NCBI RefSeq assembly: GCF_018918125.1
Contig: NZ_JAHLQA010000035.1
Span: forward strand, 62,001-126,000
DNA from: Blautia sp. MSJ-19
Lineage (GTDB): Bacteria; Bacillota; Clostridia; Lachnospirales; Lachnospiraceae
Direction: 5' to 3'
DNA length: 64,000 bases
Part shown: positions 1-9,310 of the stretch, one piece after another
Numbering within the stretch: position 1 is the stretch's first letter
Layout: each line of letters begins with the position of its first letter
Position numbers and translations under genes: made by a program
Notes under the pieces: model-generated
Databases searched by the model: none
What the model was told of the DNA's origin: nothing
What the model saw: only the letters and a program-made list of their open reading frames with translations

Positions 1-347
1 TGTATAATCTTGTGGAAAATGCGATCAAATATAACCATTCTTCGGGAAAAGTAACGGTAAATATCCATCCGGGAAAAGCTGTTCTGGCTGCTGCTTCACA
101 GCCTCATCCGGCAGACTGTGCTTTCGTCGAAATCTCTGACACCGGCATTGGTATCCCGCCTGAATATCAGGAAAAAATCTTCGCCCCGTTTTTCCGCGTA
201 GACAAATCCCGAAGCCGTGCCATGGGCGGTGCCGGCCTTGGACTCGCCCTCGTAACCGAAATTGCCAGGCAGCATGGCGGACAGGTAAAAGTACTCGAAA
301 GTAATGCGAAAGGCAGCACGATCGCACTCATGCTGCCCATAAAATAG
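1..347 (+). CDS. Sensor histidine kinase, C-terminal fragment (cut by window edge)
   Basis: The reading frame is open from the first bases, so only the catalytic ATP-binding end of the kinase is present. Visible motifs in order are the N-box (LVENAIKYN), the G1 box (DTGIGIP), the F-box (FAPFFRVD) and the G2 box (GGAGLGLAL), all intact. This layout is typical of PhoR/VanS-like membrane kinases that phosphorylate an OmpR-type regulator. The sensor part, the phospho-accepting histidine and the partner regulator lie outside the window, so the signal is unknown. A terminator follows directly, so this is the last gene of its operon. Confidence 0.93.
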   Translation, partial: YNLVENAIKYNHSSGKVTVNIHPGKAVLAAASQPHPADCAFVEISDTGIGIPPEYQEKIFAPFFRVDKSRSRAMGGAGLGLALVTEIARQHGGQVKVLESNAKGSTIALMLPIK

Positions 348-355
348 TCCATAAA

Positions 356-412
356 GCCACTGGAGACGGAGTTGAATGCCATCAAACTCCGTCCCCGGTG
401 GGTTTTCTTTTC
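356..412 (+). terminator. Intrinsic terminator after the histidine kinase
   Basis: CCACtgGaGACGGAGTT pairs with AACTCCGTCcCcgGTGG, followed by a T-rich run (gttttctttt). It overlaps the last codons of the convergent EamA gene. Confidence 0.85.
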
Positions 413-1284
413 TGTGAGATCACCAGTCCCACAAAGATCAGCGCAGATCCGATCACAGATACTACGGTCATTTTTTCGTGAAGCACCAGCATGGACAGTA
501 CTACCGTCACTACCGGTGAAACATAAATATACACGCTTGTCTTCACCGCACCGATCCATTTCGTGGAAAGATTCCAGAGCAGGAATCCTACCGCACTTGC
601 AAAGAGTCCCAGAAACAGGAAGTTGGAAAGCACTTCCGGTTTCATCATAAGTTCCGGCTTCCAGGAAGCCTTCTGCTGGATCAGCACCGGGATTAAGAAG
701 AGAATTCCATAGAAATAAATTCTCCTGGTAACTGCAACTGTCGGATAATCCCATTCTCCAATCTTCTTAATCAACGTAGAATAGCATCCCCATGAGATCA
801 TTGCAATAAATGCCAGGCCATCTCCCATTGGATTAAGCTGAAAATTCTTCTGTCCATTCAAGCTGATCAGAATGACTCCTGCGATCGCAACTACAAATCC
901 TATGTAGAAATAGATCCCTGACTTTTCATTCTTAAAAAAGATTCCTGCTATTACCGCCACAAAAAACGGTGCACACGCAACGATGATCCCTACATTGGAT
1001 GCATACGTCATTGTCAGGGCAGTATTCTCCAGCATAAAATACATCACAATCCCAAACAGTCCTGCTCCCGCAAAAGCCAGTTCCTGTCTGGGATTCTTCA
1101 GTTTCAGATGATGTGGATAAAATATAAGCAATGCCAGGAAGGCCAGCACTGCACGTGTAAATAATACTTCTACAGGTAAGAAATATTTCAGAAGTACTTT
1201 TGTGGATACAAAGGTTGCTCCCCACATGATCTGCGTTCCACATGCAAGGACATGCCCTAATATCTGTTTTTTGTCATTTGCCAT
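382..1284 (-). CDS. EamA/DMT family transporter
   Basis: A 300-residue, very hydrophobic protein with about ten membrane segments arranged as two repeated five-helix EamA halves, the usual size and layout of drug/metabolite transporters (RhaT/YdcZ/RarD relatives). Members export or import small metabolites across the cytoplasmic membrane, and the substrate cannot be read here. The start is supported by GAGG seven bases upstream of the ATG. Its last codons lie inside the terminator of the convergent kinase gene. It runs in the same direction as the LysR gene behind it, with a 139-bp gap that probably holds its own promoter. Confidence 0.9.
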   Translation of the reverse strand: MANDKKQILGHVLACGTQIMWGATFVSTKVLLKYFLPVEVLFTRAVLAFLALLIFYPHHLKLKNPRQELAFAGAGLFGIVMYFMLENTALTMTYASNVGIIVACAPFFVAVIAGIFFKNEKSGIYFYIGFVVAIAGVILISLNGQKNFQLNPMGDGLAFIAMISWGCYSTLIKKIGEWDYPTVAVTRRIYFYGILFLIPVLIQQKASWKPELMMKPEVLSNFLFLGLFASAVGFLLWNLSTKWIGAVKTSVYIYVSPVVTVVLSMLVLHEKMTVVSVIGSALIFVGLVISQKRKPTGDGV

Positions 1285-1423
1285 TACGAAACCTCTTCAA
1301 TTATCATTTGGAAAAAGCTGATAATACTTCCTTTCCCCTCTAACTTAATTATGTTAGATGATAACGCAAATTTTTTCAATAGTATATGTTTTTATTTGCA
1401 CATAAAAATACCACTGTCCAGGA

Positions 1424-2341
1424 TCAGTCATAAAATCCGCTGTCTGAAAGAATCGTAAATTCCGGTGATTTACTCAGTTCGTGTCGCAGGATACGTAAAA
1501 AAGTCCGTTCAAAACGTATTTCACGGTTAACTTTTTTTACATAATAGATGATTCGGTCAGATGGAGGCACATCCAGTTTGCGTGTGGAAACATAAGGAAG
1601 TCTGCTGACTGTATCTGCGACGGAAAAAGGTGCGATCGCCCAGGTATCTTTCCAGGAAAGAAAATATTCCAGCAGGCTCATCTGATCCATAAAAGCATGA
1701 TACTGAACTGTAGAACCAAACCAATAATCATGCCATGTCTGAAACTCCGGATTCCACGGAAGAAAAATTTCTTTGCGCGGATCCAGAGATTTCGTCGAGA
1801 CAACATCCGGATAAGAACAGGAAGAATTGACCAGAAGAATCATCGGTTCCTGAAACAGCGGAATCGTTTCAAGATTCGGATAATAACGGTCATCGGATAT
1901 CAGTGCCAGATCAACCATCCCATTCGCAACATAATCGTAAGCTTCAAAAGAATGACAATGTCGAAAACAGATCCTGATATTTTCCGGTTCGTTGGAAAGA
2001 CTTCGAAAAACCTCAGGCAGAATATAGCTGCTGACACTGTTGATCGCTGAAATTTTCAAAAGATCCGAAGAATCCATTTCTTTAATATCTTTCGCTTCCT
2101 GCCAGAGGTCTTCCAGTCTGTGTGCGACAGAAATAAAGGCAGTTCCCCTTTCTGTTAATTCAATGCGTTTCTGTCCCTTTTTTCGTTGAAATAAAGAATA
2201 TCCAAGTTCTGTTTCCAGTGCCTGAATGCGGCGGGTAAGAGCAGGCTGTGTGACAAAAAGACTGTCCGCAGCCGCAGAAATAGAGCCATGTTTTATAATT
2301 TCAAAGAACGCTTCAATCTCAGAATATGTCATCGCACTCAT
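1424..2341 (-). CDS. LysR family transcriptional regulator
   Basis: An N-terminal winged helix-turn-helix of LysR type (residues about 1-65, with AAADSLFVTQPALTRRIQAL) is followed by a substrate-binding effector domain to residue 305, the normal family length. The first ATG overlaps the Shine-Dalgarno GGAG. The fourth codon, also ATG (2332), has better spacing (nine bases) and is the more likely start. The gene is divergent from the MATE transporter across 218 bp, the classic arrangement for a LysR regulator controlling its neighbour. Ligand unknown. Confidence 0.92.
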   Translation of the reverse strand: MSAMTYSEIEAFFEIIKHGSISAAADSLFVTQPALTRRIQALETELGYSLFQRKKGQKRIELTERGTAFISVAHRLEDLWQEAKDIKEMDSSDLLKISAINSVSSYILPEVFRSLSNEPENIRICFRHCHSFEAYDYVANGMVDLALISDDRYYPNLETIPLFQEPMILLVNSSCSYPDVVSTKSLDPRKEIFLPWNPEFQTWHDYWFGSTVQYHAFMDQMSLLEYFLSWKDTWAIAPFSVADTVSRLPYVSTRKLDVPPSDRIIYYVKKVNREIRFERTFLRILRHELSKSPEFTILSDSGFYD

Positions 2342-2559
2342 CTCCTGTCCTGAAATAAATATAAAATAATGCTTATATTATACATATTAAATATGCATTT
2401 TACAATGTATTTGATTTTCCATATATTAATACTTGTTGAAAGTATGTCTCGGGATATTACCTGTGAATAGTAACTTGAAAATAACTGCTATTTTTTCGAC
2501 ACAATATACAGAAAAAATATGGTACTGTCAGATCAGATGAAAGTAAAAACGAGATTGAT

Positions 2560-3897
2560 ATGGAAAAAACAAAAGATTTACTTCATGGAAATATAAAGAA
2601 AGAACTGATCGCATTGATGCTTCCCCTGATCATGGGAAATATCCTGCAGCAGTTTTATAATACAATTGATTCGATGATTGTTGGACGTTATGTGGGAAGC
2701 ACCGCATTTGCGGCAGTAGGGGTCGCCGGAAGTGTCATGAACCTGTTCATTTTTATGTTAAATGGCGGGTGTAATGGGATATCCGTTATTTTTGCGGAAT
2801 TATATGGACAGAAGAAATGGGAACTGCTGCGAAGAGAAAGCTTTTTATCCCTGTTACTGGGTGGAGGCGCAACACTTGGACTGAGTTTCATAAGCCTGAG
2901 TTTGCTTTCTCAGATTCTGAACGTGATAAAAACACCGGCAGAAGTATCTCCTTATGCATGGGATTATTTATGGATCATTCTTCTGGGACTTCCAGTCACA
3001 TTTTTTTATAACTGGTGTGCGGCAGTCCTGCAAGCCGCAGGAGATACCCAAATACCATTGTATACTCTGCTGATATCAATGCTTCTGAATATCGTGCTGG
3101 ATTTTCTTTTTGTTGCGGAAATGCATATGGGAACCGCAGGAACTGCCATTGCCACAGTTACTGCACAATTTACAGCCTCTGTTATCTGTATGGCAGTTAT
3201 GCAAAAGAAGCACCCGGAATTCTTTTTCGGGCGAAAAGATCTGGTCATGGATACGGGACTGATAAAAAAGACGGCAAAATATGGCTCCGTTTCAGCACTC
3301 CATCAGTCAAGCCTCTATATTGGAAAACTCCTTGTACAGGGAGCCGTCAACACAGGTGGTACGGATATGATATCGGCATATACTGCAACTACACGTATTG
3401 AGGGATTTGCCAACTCATTCAGTGACAGTGGTGCTGTCGCAATTTCCGTATTTACCGCTCAAAATCGCGGTGCCAGGAAGAAAGGCAGAGTCAGGGCCGG
3501 TCTCCGACAGGGACTGACAGTCATGCTTACGCTGGCAGTCACTTTGTCCATTCTGATGATTTTAGTTACAAAAAAAGCCGTTATATTGTTAATGGGAAAT
3601 CCATCTTCCAGCGTTTTGCAAAATGCAGATGAATATATTGTAATTATCTCGTTCTTCTACTTCCTTTGCTTCACCGGAAGCTCTTTTGTGGGCTTTTTCC
3701 GAGGAATCGGAAGAGTAGAAGTTCCGGTGATTGGAACGATCATCCAGATTTCCATTCGTGTTGTGATTTCTTACCTGTTGATCAACAGGCTGGGACTTAA
3801 AGCAGTCGCACTGGCAACCGGAATTGGCTGGGCAGTGATTGTGCTTTATCAGATCTTCACTTATCGCAGAACCCGGTGTAAAGAAAATGCATCTTAA
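2560..3897 (+). CDS. MATE family efflux transporter
   Basis: A 445-residue polytopic protein with about twelve membrane segments, opening with LLHGNIKKELIALMLPLIMGNILQQFYNTID, written here in part: the NILQQFYNTID motif is typical of NorM/DinF-like MATE exporters of Clostridia. These use Na+ or H+ gradients to export cationic compounds. The ribosome site is weak (GAGATTGAT before ATG). Divergent LysR gene upstream suggests regulated expression. A bidirectional hairpin terminator follows and separates it from the convergent aldolase gene. Confidence 0.92.
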   Translation: MEKTKDLLHGNIKKELIALMLPLIMGNILQQFYNTIDSMIVGRYVGSTAFAAVGVAGSVMNLFIFMLNGGCNGISVIFAELYGQKKWELLRRESFLSLLLGGGATLGLSFISLSLLSQILNVIKTPAEVSPYAWDYLWIILLGLPVTFFYNWCAAVLQAAGDTQIPLYTLLISMLLNIVLDFLFVAEMHMGTAGTAIATVTAQFTASVICMAVMQKKHPEFFFGRKDLVMDTGLIKKTAKYGSVSALHQSSLYIGKLLVQGAVNTGGTDMISAYTATTRIEGFANSFSDSGAVAISVFTAQNRGARKKGRVRAGLRQGLTVMLTLAVTLSILMILVTKKAVILLMGNPSSSVLQNADEYIVIISFFYFLCFTGSSFVGFFRGIGRVEVPVIGTIIQISIRVVISYLLINRLGLKAVALATGIGWAVIVLYQIFTYRRTRCKENAS

Positions 3898-3925
3898 AAG
3901 GAGAAGCCTGAAAAGACTTCTCCTT
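3896..3925. terminator. Bidirectional hairpin terminator between MATE and rhaD
   Basis: AAGGAGAAG and CTTCTCCTT form a stem around a short loop. A T-rich tract lies on the minus-strand side (CTTTT), so it can serve both convergent genes. Confidence 0.75.
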
Positions 3926-3942
3926 CGTTATCTGTTCGTTAT

Positions 3943-4773
3943 TTATTCTTTTTCATAAAGAAATTCTTCCGGCAATGTCACTTTGAAATCTTTTGCAAGG
4001 GCACGGAAATTGTCCGGCTGGATCGTCTGAAGCTTATGTGGTGACATGGACAGGATCTTTACCAGAATCTCTGCAGATTTTTCTACTGTATGGAGCAGAC
4101 CGAAGGTCAGGTCAAAGTCTTCTCCTGAACAGAACATTCCATGATGTGCCCAGATGACTACATCATATTTTTTCATCAGTTCTGCAGTCTTTACTGCAAT
4201 TTCTCTTCCACCAGGAACCATCCACGGAACGACTCCGACTCCATCCGGAAATACGACCGGGCATTCTGTTGCAGATTCCCAGAGTTCTCTGGTAAATACC
4301 TTGTCATCCAACGGAAGAACAAAAGTCAGTGCAATTGTGTTGGTCGTATGCGCATGATAGATGACACGGTGTTTTCCGTTTGTCAGTTTCTTCTTTACTT
4401 CATGGTTCATCAGGTGTGTCGGCAGCTCACTGGTCGGTCTTCCACCCTCTACCAGCCCCCAGCGGATACGATAATTGGTTCCTGTTTCATCCAGTTCAAT
4501 GATCGCCAGACATACTTCCGGGTCAACAATGATATTACGGAAATACTTGCCACTTCCTGTTACAAGAAAAAATTCTCCGGCAAGTCCAGGTACTTCTGTT
4601 CCGATCGGAGTCCACTCTCCCGGAGCATTCAGACGTGGACGAATCATTTCAACTTCTTCTGCTTTCAGGCGGTAGCTTAAGTTACCACCGTTTCTTTCAT
4701 GCCATCCCTGCAGATAACCGTCATTTGCCATTTTGATAAATCCCTGTACGAATTTTGTCTCTAAAATTTTCAT
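3943..4773 (-). CDS. rhaD: Rhamnulose-1-phosphate aldolase
   Basis: Class II zinc aldolase of the AraD/FucA fold that splits L-rhamnulose-1-phosphate into dihydroxyacetone phosphate and L-lactaldehyde in the cytoplasm. With the start at 4773 it is 276 residues, matching known RhaD (about 274). An upstream extension to 4896 is open but unlikely, because a strong site (TCGGAGGAAT) sits just before the 4773 ATG. Visible residues include NGGNLSYR near the N-terminus, the HAHTTN zinc motif and HHGMFCSGEDFD. It is an orphan: no rhamnose isomerase, kinase or mutarotase gene lies beside it. Repeated AAACCACA boxes in the upstream region probably bind its regulator. Confidence 0.92.
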   Translation of the reverse strand: MKILETKFVQGFIKMANDGYLQGWHERNGGNLSYRLKAEEVEMIRPRLNAPGEWTPIGTEVPGLAGEFFLVTGSGKYFRNIIVDPEVCLAIIELDETGTNYRIRWGLVEGGRPTSELPTHLMNHEVKKKLTNGKHRVIYHAHTTNTIALTFVLPLDDKVFTRELWESATECPVVFPDGVGVVPWMVPGGREIAVKTAELMKKYDVVIWAHHGMFCSGEDFDLTFGLLHTVEKSAEILVKILSMSPHKLQTIQPDNFRALAKDFKVTLPEEFLYEKE

Positions 4774-4836
4774 GATATTTATTCCTCCGATTCTGATCTC
4801 TAACTCTTGTCTGTATATGGGCAGACTTATTGCGTT

Positions 4837-4956
4837 TGTGGTTTTATGTTGTTTATCATTGCTTTTATTGTGGTTTCTCTTTGTTTCTGTCTGCATTATA
4901 TATGGTTTTTTGTGGTTTGTAAAGACCCTTTTTCAAAAAATTATCACAAAACCACA
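4837..4956 (-). promoter_or_regulatory. Cluster of four AAACCACA boxes upstream of rhaD
   Basis: On the minus strand (rhaD direction) AAACCACA occurs at 4837-4844, 4869-4876 and 4911-4918. The same box in opposite orientation is at 4949-4956. The first three start 32 and 42 bp apart, close to three and four helical turns, so they would lie on one face of the DNA. The fourth lies six bases before the -35 of the divergent gene. The binding protein is not encoded nearby. Confidence 0.55.
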
Positions 4957-4961
4957 TTTTA

Positions 4962-4991
4962 TTGACAACAACTATACGAAAGGGGTACACT
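4962..4991 (+). promoter_or_regulatory. Sigma-A type promoter of the ProX-like gene
   Basis: TTGACA at 4962-4967 and TACACT at 4986-4991 with an 18-bp spacer, 34 bp before the start codon at 5025. Confidence 0.6.
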
Positions 4992-5024
4992 CACAGATAT
5001 GAAATAAGAAAAGGAGTCGTAACA

Positions 5025-5579
5025 ATGGAATTACAGAATGGAAGACCTGAAAATACCTCAGGGAGACTTGATAAAGAAATTCGTGTCTATGATCTGCTCG
5101 ATAAACTGGGCGTAGCTTATCAGCGTGTAGATCACGAAGCAGCTATGACGATGGAAGCCTGTGAAGAGATTGACCGGACACTCGGTGATGACACCGCAAT
5201 CTGCAAGAACCTGTTCCTTTGCAACCGCCAGGAAACAAACTTTTACCTGCTTCTGATGCCTGGCGATAAACCATTCAAGACCAAAGATCTTTCTGCACAG
5301 ATCAACTCTGCCAGATTATCCTTTGCCAAACCAGAATACATGGAAAAATATCTGGATATTACTCCGGGATCTGTCAGTGTCATGGGGCTGATGAACGACC
5401 ATGAAAAGAAAGTGCAGCTGCTGATCGATGAGGATGTCATGAAGGATCCTTATTTTGGATGCCATCCATGCATCAATACTTCAAGTCTCAAGTTCACGAC
5501 AGAAGACCTTAGGGAAAAGATCATTCCGGCTCTCGGACATGAACCGATCATGGTAAATCTCCCAAATCCGGAAGCCTGA
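5025..5579 (+). CDS. YbaK/EbsC-family prolyl-tRNA editing protein (ProX/PrdX-like)
   Basis: A 184-residue protein with the YbaK/ProRS-editing fold from about residue 15 on. Relatives hydrolyse mis-charged aminoacyl-tRNA (such as Ala-tRNA-Pro) in trans in the cytoplasm. Recognisable stretches are KNLFLCNR, the SARLSFAKPE region and the C-terminal GCHPCINTSSLKF, which resembles the conserved GxHP segment of this family. Start chosen at 5025 because AAGGAG lies nine bases upstream; a frame opening at 4962 would run through the promoter. A YitT gene follows after 46 bp on the same strand and may be cotranscribed. Confidence 0.87.
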   Translation: MELQNGRPENTSGRLDKEIRVYDLLDKLGVAYQRVDHEAAMTMEACEEIDRTLGDDTAICKNLFLCNRQETNFYLLLMPGDKPFKTKDLSAQINSARLSFAKPEYMEKYLDITPGSVSVMGLMNDHEKKVQLLIDEDVMKDPYFGCHPCINTSSLKFTTEDLREKIIPALGHEPIMVNLPNPEA

Positions 5580-5625
5580 GTCAGGTATTTCTAAATAATC
5601 CAAATACAGAAAAGGATTTTCTTCT

Positions 5626-6480
5626 ATGAAAACACAATTGAATTATGCAAAAATCTTTATGGAAACAGTAATCCTGACCGTTGCCGTTGCAATTATCGCT
5701 GCCGCAGTATACTTTTTCCTCGTACCAAGCCATACTTCGGTCAGCAGTATCTCCGGTCTCGGTATCGTGCTGTCCAACTTTGTTCCATTGCCACTGTCCG
5801 CAATTACCATGATTCTGAACGTCGTACTTCTGATCATTGGATTCTTTACCTGTGGCAGAGAATTCGGAGTAAAAACTGTTTACACCAGCATCATGCTTCC
5901 GGTCTTTCTTGGGCTGTTTGAAAAAATTTTTCCTGATTTCAGCTCCATGACCAGCAGCCAGGAACTGGATGTACTTTGCTACATTCTGGTTGTCAGTGTC
6001 GGGCTGAGTATCCTTTTTAACCGAAATGCATCTTCTGGCGGACTGGATATTGTTGCAAAGATCATGAACAAATACCTGCATATGGAACTTGGAAAAGCAA
6101 TGTCACTTTCCGGTATGTGCGTAGCACTTTCTGCGGCACTGGTTTATGACAAAAAGACCGTTGTTTTAAGTATTCTTGGAACCTATTTCAATGGTATTGT
6201 GCTCGACCATTTTATCTTTGACCACAACATCAAAAGGCGTGTATGTATCATTACAAAAAAAGAAGAAGAGCTTCGAAATTTCATTATCCATGAACTGCAC
6301 AGCGGAGCTACTGTTTATGAAGCCTACGGGGCTTACAACATGCAAAAACGAAATGAGCTCATCACGATCGTAGATAAAACAGAGTATCAGAAATTGATGA
6401 ACTTCATCAACAAAGAAGATCCTCTCGCATTTATCACTGTTTACAATGTATCCGATATGCGCTACCAGCCCAAAATGTGA
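5626..6480 (+). CDS. YitT family membrane protein (DUF2179 tail)
   Basis: A 284-residue protein with five or six N-terminal membrane segments (YitT domain, residues about 10-205, including the SSGGLDIVAKIMNKY signature) and a soluble C-terminal DUF2179 domain of about 80 residues. The function of the family is not established. It is usually a putative integral membrane protein with a ligand-binding cytoplasmic tail. It follows the ProX-like gene closely and is closed by a strong bidirectional terminator. A paralogue of the same two-domain layout lies at 12559-13395. Confidence 0.9.
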   Translation: MKTQLNYAKIFMETVILTVAVAIIAAAVYFFLVPSHTSVSSISGLGIVLSNFVPLPLSAITMILNVVLLIIGFFTCGREFGVKTVYTSIMLPVFLGLFEKIFPDFSSMTSSQELDVLCYILVVSVGLSILFNRNASSGGLDIVAKIMNKYLHMELGKAMSLSGMCVALSAALVYDKKTVVLSILGTYFNGIVLDHFIFDHNIKRRVCIITKKEEELRNFIIHELHSGATVYEAYGAYNMQKRNELITIVDKTEYQKLMNFINKEDPLAFITVYNVSDMRYQPKM

Positions 6481-6514
6481 TTCAACGTAAAACCTGCATT
6501 GACCTTCTAAGTAC

Positions 6515-6572
6515 ATAAAAAACCGCAGTTCCTGTACATCATTTCTATACATACAGGATACTGCGGTTTTAC
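6515..6572. terminator. Bidirectional terminator between YitT and NSS transporter genes
   Basis: AAAACCGCAGT...CCTGTA pairs with TACAGG..ACTGCGGTTTT around a short loop. A and T runs on both sides fit termination in both directions between convergent genes. Confidence 0.88.
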
Positions 6573-6583
6573 TATTTATCCTC

Positions 6584-7957
6584 TTACATGGAAATCCATC
6601 CAAATGCATTTGCCACAGAACTGAGCAGGATGATAACTGCAAAGATCGGACAGAGGTATTTAATCATAAAATTGAAGACTTTTTTTCTCTTAAAAGATCC
6701 ACCCTCAAGCATCACTTCCTCTTCAATTTTTTTCACACCGATCACTCTGGATACCAGAAGGCAGGTTGCAAGTGCCGCAATCGGCATCATTACAGAGTTC
6801 GTCAGGAAATCAAAGAAATCAAGAAACTGCATTCCAATGATCTTTACAAACCCAAGCGGTCCATACCCCAATGAAGAAAGACTTCCCAGAACGATCATAA
6901 TTGCGCCTACAACCAGTGTAGATTTCTGTCTGCACCATCTCAGTTCATCCTGGAATGTGGATACCGCACTCTCTGTCAGTGCGATGGAGCTTGTCAGTGC
7001 CGCACAGAGCACCAGCACAAAGAACAGAATTCCTACCGGTGTTCCAAGTCCCATACTTGCAAAAACTTTTGGGATTGTGATAAACATCAATGCCGGACCA
7101 GCCTGCAGTGTATCCGGATCTCCACCTGAGAATGCAAAAACTGCCGGAATGATCATCAGACCTGCCATAATTGCGATTGCAGTGTCAAAGATCTCAACAT
7201 TTGTTGTAGAACCTTCAATAGAGACATCTTTTTTCATATACGAACCAAATGTCACCAGAATACCCATTGCAATCGATAATGAATAAAACATCTGTCCCAT
7301 GGCTGATACTACTGTCATCCAGGAGAAATTCTCAAAGTTCGGAATCAGGAAATATTTCACACCTTCCAGTGCTCCCGGTCTGGTCACAGAATAAATTGTG
7401 ATCAGTACAGATAAAAATACCAGCATCGGCATCATAAATTTTGATACACGTTCTACACCATTTCGAACTCCGGCATAAATGATTCCTATTGTAAATAATG
7501 CAAATACCAGGAAACAGACTTCTGTCGAAACTCCATTTGAGATAAACTCTGAGAAGTACCCGTCTGTTGCCAGTTTCTGGCTGTTTCCTTTTACATATTC
7601 AACCAGATATTTGATTACCCATCCGCCAATTACCGAATAATATGGTACTATCAGAATTGGAATGATCGCATTGATCCATCCGCCTAAAGATAACCATTTT
7701 GATTTGCCAAATTTACCAAATGCTCCTACCGGACTTTTCTTCGTCATACGTCCAAGAGCTGTCTCTGCCATGATCATAGAATATCCAAACGTAAGTGCCA
7801 GGATAATATAGATCAGCAGAAAGATTCCGCCGCCGTATTTGGCGGCAAGATACGGAAACCTCCAGATGTTTCCGAGGCCAACCGATGCACCGGCAGCCGA
7901 CAGTACGAATCCCAGCTTACCGGAAAACGTACTTCTCTCATGATGATGCTGTTCCAT
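6584..7957 (-). CDS. Sodium-dependent neurotransmitter/amino-acid symporter (NSS/SNF family)
   Basis: A 457-residue protein with about twelve membrane segments. The N-terminus carries the NSS signature GFVLSAAGASVGLGNIWRFP, whose Gly/Asn residues line the Na+ and substrate sites in LeuT-like proteins. Bacterial members import amino acids such as tryptophan, tyrosine or alanine with Na+, and the substrate is not readable here. The start has a GAAAGG site upstream. The gene stands alone: a terminator precedes the convergent YitT gene, and 204 bp separate it from the DUF362 gene, including that gene's terminator. Confidence 0.93.
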   Translation of the reverse strand: MEQHHHERSTFSGKLGFVLSAAGASVGLGNIWRFPYLAAKYGGGIFLLIYIILALTFGYSMIMAETALGRMTKKSPVGAFGKFGKSKWLSLGGWINAIIPILIVPYYSVIGGWVIKYLVEYVKGNSQKLATDGYFSEFISNGVSTEVCFLVFALFTIGIIYAGVRNGVERVSKFMMPMLVFLSVLITIYSVTRPGALEGVKYFLIPNFENFSWMTVVSAMGQMFYSLSIAMGILVTFGSYMKKDVSIEGSTTNVEIFDTAIAIMAGLMIIPAVFAFSGGDPDTLQAGPALMFITIPKVFASMGLGTPVGILFFVLVLCAALTSSIALTESAVSTFQDELRWCRQKSTLVVGAIMIVLGSLSSLGYGPLGFVKIIGMQFLDFFDFLTNSVMMPIAALATCLLVSRVIGVKKIEEEVMLEGGSFKRKKVFNFMIKYLCPIFAVIILLSSVANAFGWISM

Positions 7958-8095
7958 AAAATCTACCTTTCCCCATCCATATATTTTCGCTCAAATTTCC
8001 CCATTGCTCTTCCATTTCAGCTTCTTATAATAATACCATGGTTTCGCAGCTTAGGCAAATGATATATCAATGTATGGTATGCCACAATCCACACA

Positions 8096-8136
8096 TAAAA
8101 AGATGCAGATCCTGTTCTTTATGGACCTGCATCATG
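8096..8136 (-). terminator. Terminator of the DUF362 gene
   Basis: On the minus strand ATGCAGGTCC pairs with GGATCTGCAT, followed by CTTTTTATG. Confidence 0.82.
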
Positions 8137-8161
8137 ATTTTATACAAACTCTGTACGTCTG

Positions 8162-9286
8162 TTATTTAATTCTCTTTAATTCATATTCTCTGGTTCCAAG
8201 TCCGATCTTCTCTGCCTGATCCAGAGTTGCTTTCCATTCAATATTTGGATTGGAATCTTTGAAATGATCATGATGACAATGCCAGCCAGGTTCTGCCAGA
8301 TGTTCTCCAAGCTGACTGTTCTCGATCGGTGTTGCCTTCAGACAGGCATCTGCACATGCCTGATCCAGTGCAACCGGGTCAAAGCTTGCGAACATTCCGA
8401 TATCCGGGAGAATCGGCGCATCGTTTTCTCCATGACAATCACAGTTCGGACTGATATCCTGAACCAGTGCAATATGAAAATGTGGCCGGCCATGACAGAC
8501 TGCCTGTGCATATTCTGCCATTTTTCGATCAAGAAGCTCATTGGCACTGTCATTCGGATTATATACAGCATCAAAACTGCAGGCTCCGATGCAGCGTCCG
8601 CAACCTTTGCATTTATCATAGTCAATTATGGCTTTTTTGTTTACATAAGTAATCGCATCACTTCCACATTCTTTTGCACAGCGGCGGCAGCCACGACAGA
8701 CCTCTTCATTAATTGCCGGTTTTCCACTTGCATGCTGCTGCATTTTTCCTGCACGGCTTCCACAGCCCATACCAATATTCTTAAGTGCCCCGCCAAATCC
8801 GGTTGCCTCATGGCCTTTGAAATGGCTCAGACTGATAAAGATATCTGCATCCATAATTGCATGACCGATCAACGCTGTCTTACAATACTCTCCATTTACG
8901 ACCGGAACCTCCACTTCATCTGTTCCACGCAGTCCATCTCCAATAATGATCTGACAGCCCGTTGTGATCGTGTTGAATCCATTCAGATTTGCACAATCCA
9001 AATGTTCCAGTGCATTTTTTCTGCTTCCCGGATACAATGTATTACAGTCTGTCAGGAACGGCATACCACCCTGCTCTTTGCACAGATCAGCAACCACTTT
9101 TGCATAATTCGGGCGAAGAAAAGCCATGTTTCCCAGCTCACCAAAATGCATTTTGATCGCTACAAATTTTCCATCCATATCAATATCTTTGATACCAGCC
9201 ACAATACAGAGTTTTTTTAACTTATCAAGCTGGCTTGTTCCCACTGGACAACGAAAATCTGTAAAATAAACCGTCGATTTTTCCAT
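8162..9286 (-). CDS. DUF362 domain protein with two 4Fe-4S clusters
   Basis: A 374-residue cytoplasmic protein. Residues about 35-180 and the C-terminal third form the DUF362 domain (KMHFGELGN near the start, SLSHFKGHEATGFGGALKN in the middle). Between them sit two ferredoxin motifs, CRGCRRCAKECG and CKGCGRCIGACS. Each gives three closely spaced cysteines and a fourth for a [4Fe-4S] cluster. Function is not established; an electron-transfer or metal-dependent role is implied. The gene is divergent from a MerR regulator with a shared 113-bp regulatory region containing a perfect 20-bp palindrome, so it may be a target of that regulator. Confidence 0.88.
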   Translation of the reverse strand: MEKSTVYFTDFRCPVGTSQLDKLKKLCIVAGIKDIDMDGKFVAIKMHFGELGNMAFLRPNYAKVVADLCKEQGGMPFLTDCNTLYPGSRKNALEHLDCANLNGFNTITTGCQIIIGDGLRGTDEVEVPVVNGEYCKTALIGHAIMDADIFISLSHFKGHEATGFGGALKNIGMGCGSRAGKMQQHASGKPAINEEVCRGCRRCAKECGSDAITYVNKKAIIDYDKCKGCGRCIGACSFDAVYNPNDSANELLDRKMAEYAQAVCHGRPHFHIALVQDISPNCDCHGENDAPILPDIGMFASFDPVALDQACADACLKATPIENSQLGEHLAEPGWHCHHDHFKDSNPNIEWKATLDQAEKIGLGTREYELKRIK

Positions 9287-9310
9287 TTTAATCCCTCCTG
9301 AAGATGATTT

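Noticed and set aside
4774-4896. N-terminal extension of RhaD to an upstream ATG at 4896
   Set aside because: The 41 extra residues are not conserved in type and overlap the AAACCACA boxes; the 4773 start has the strong ribosome site.
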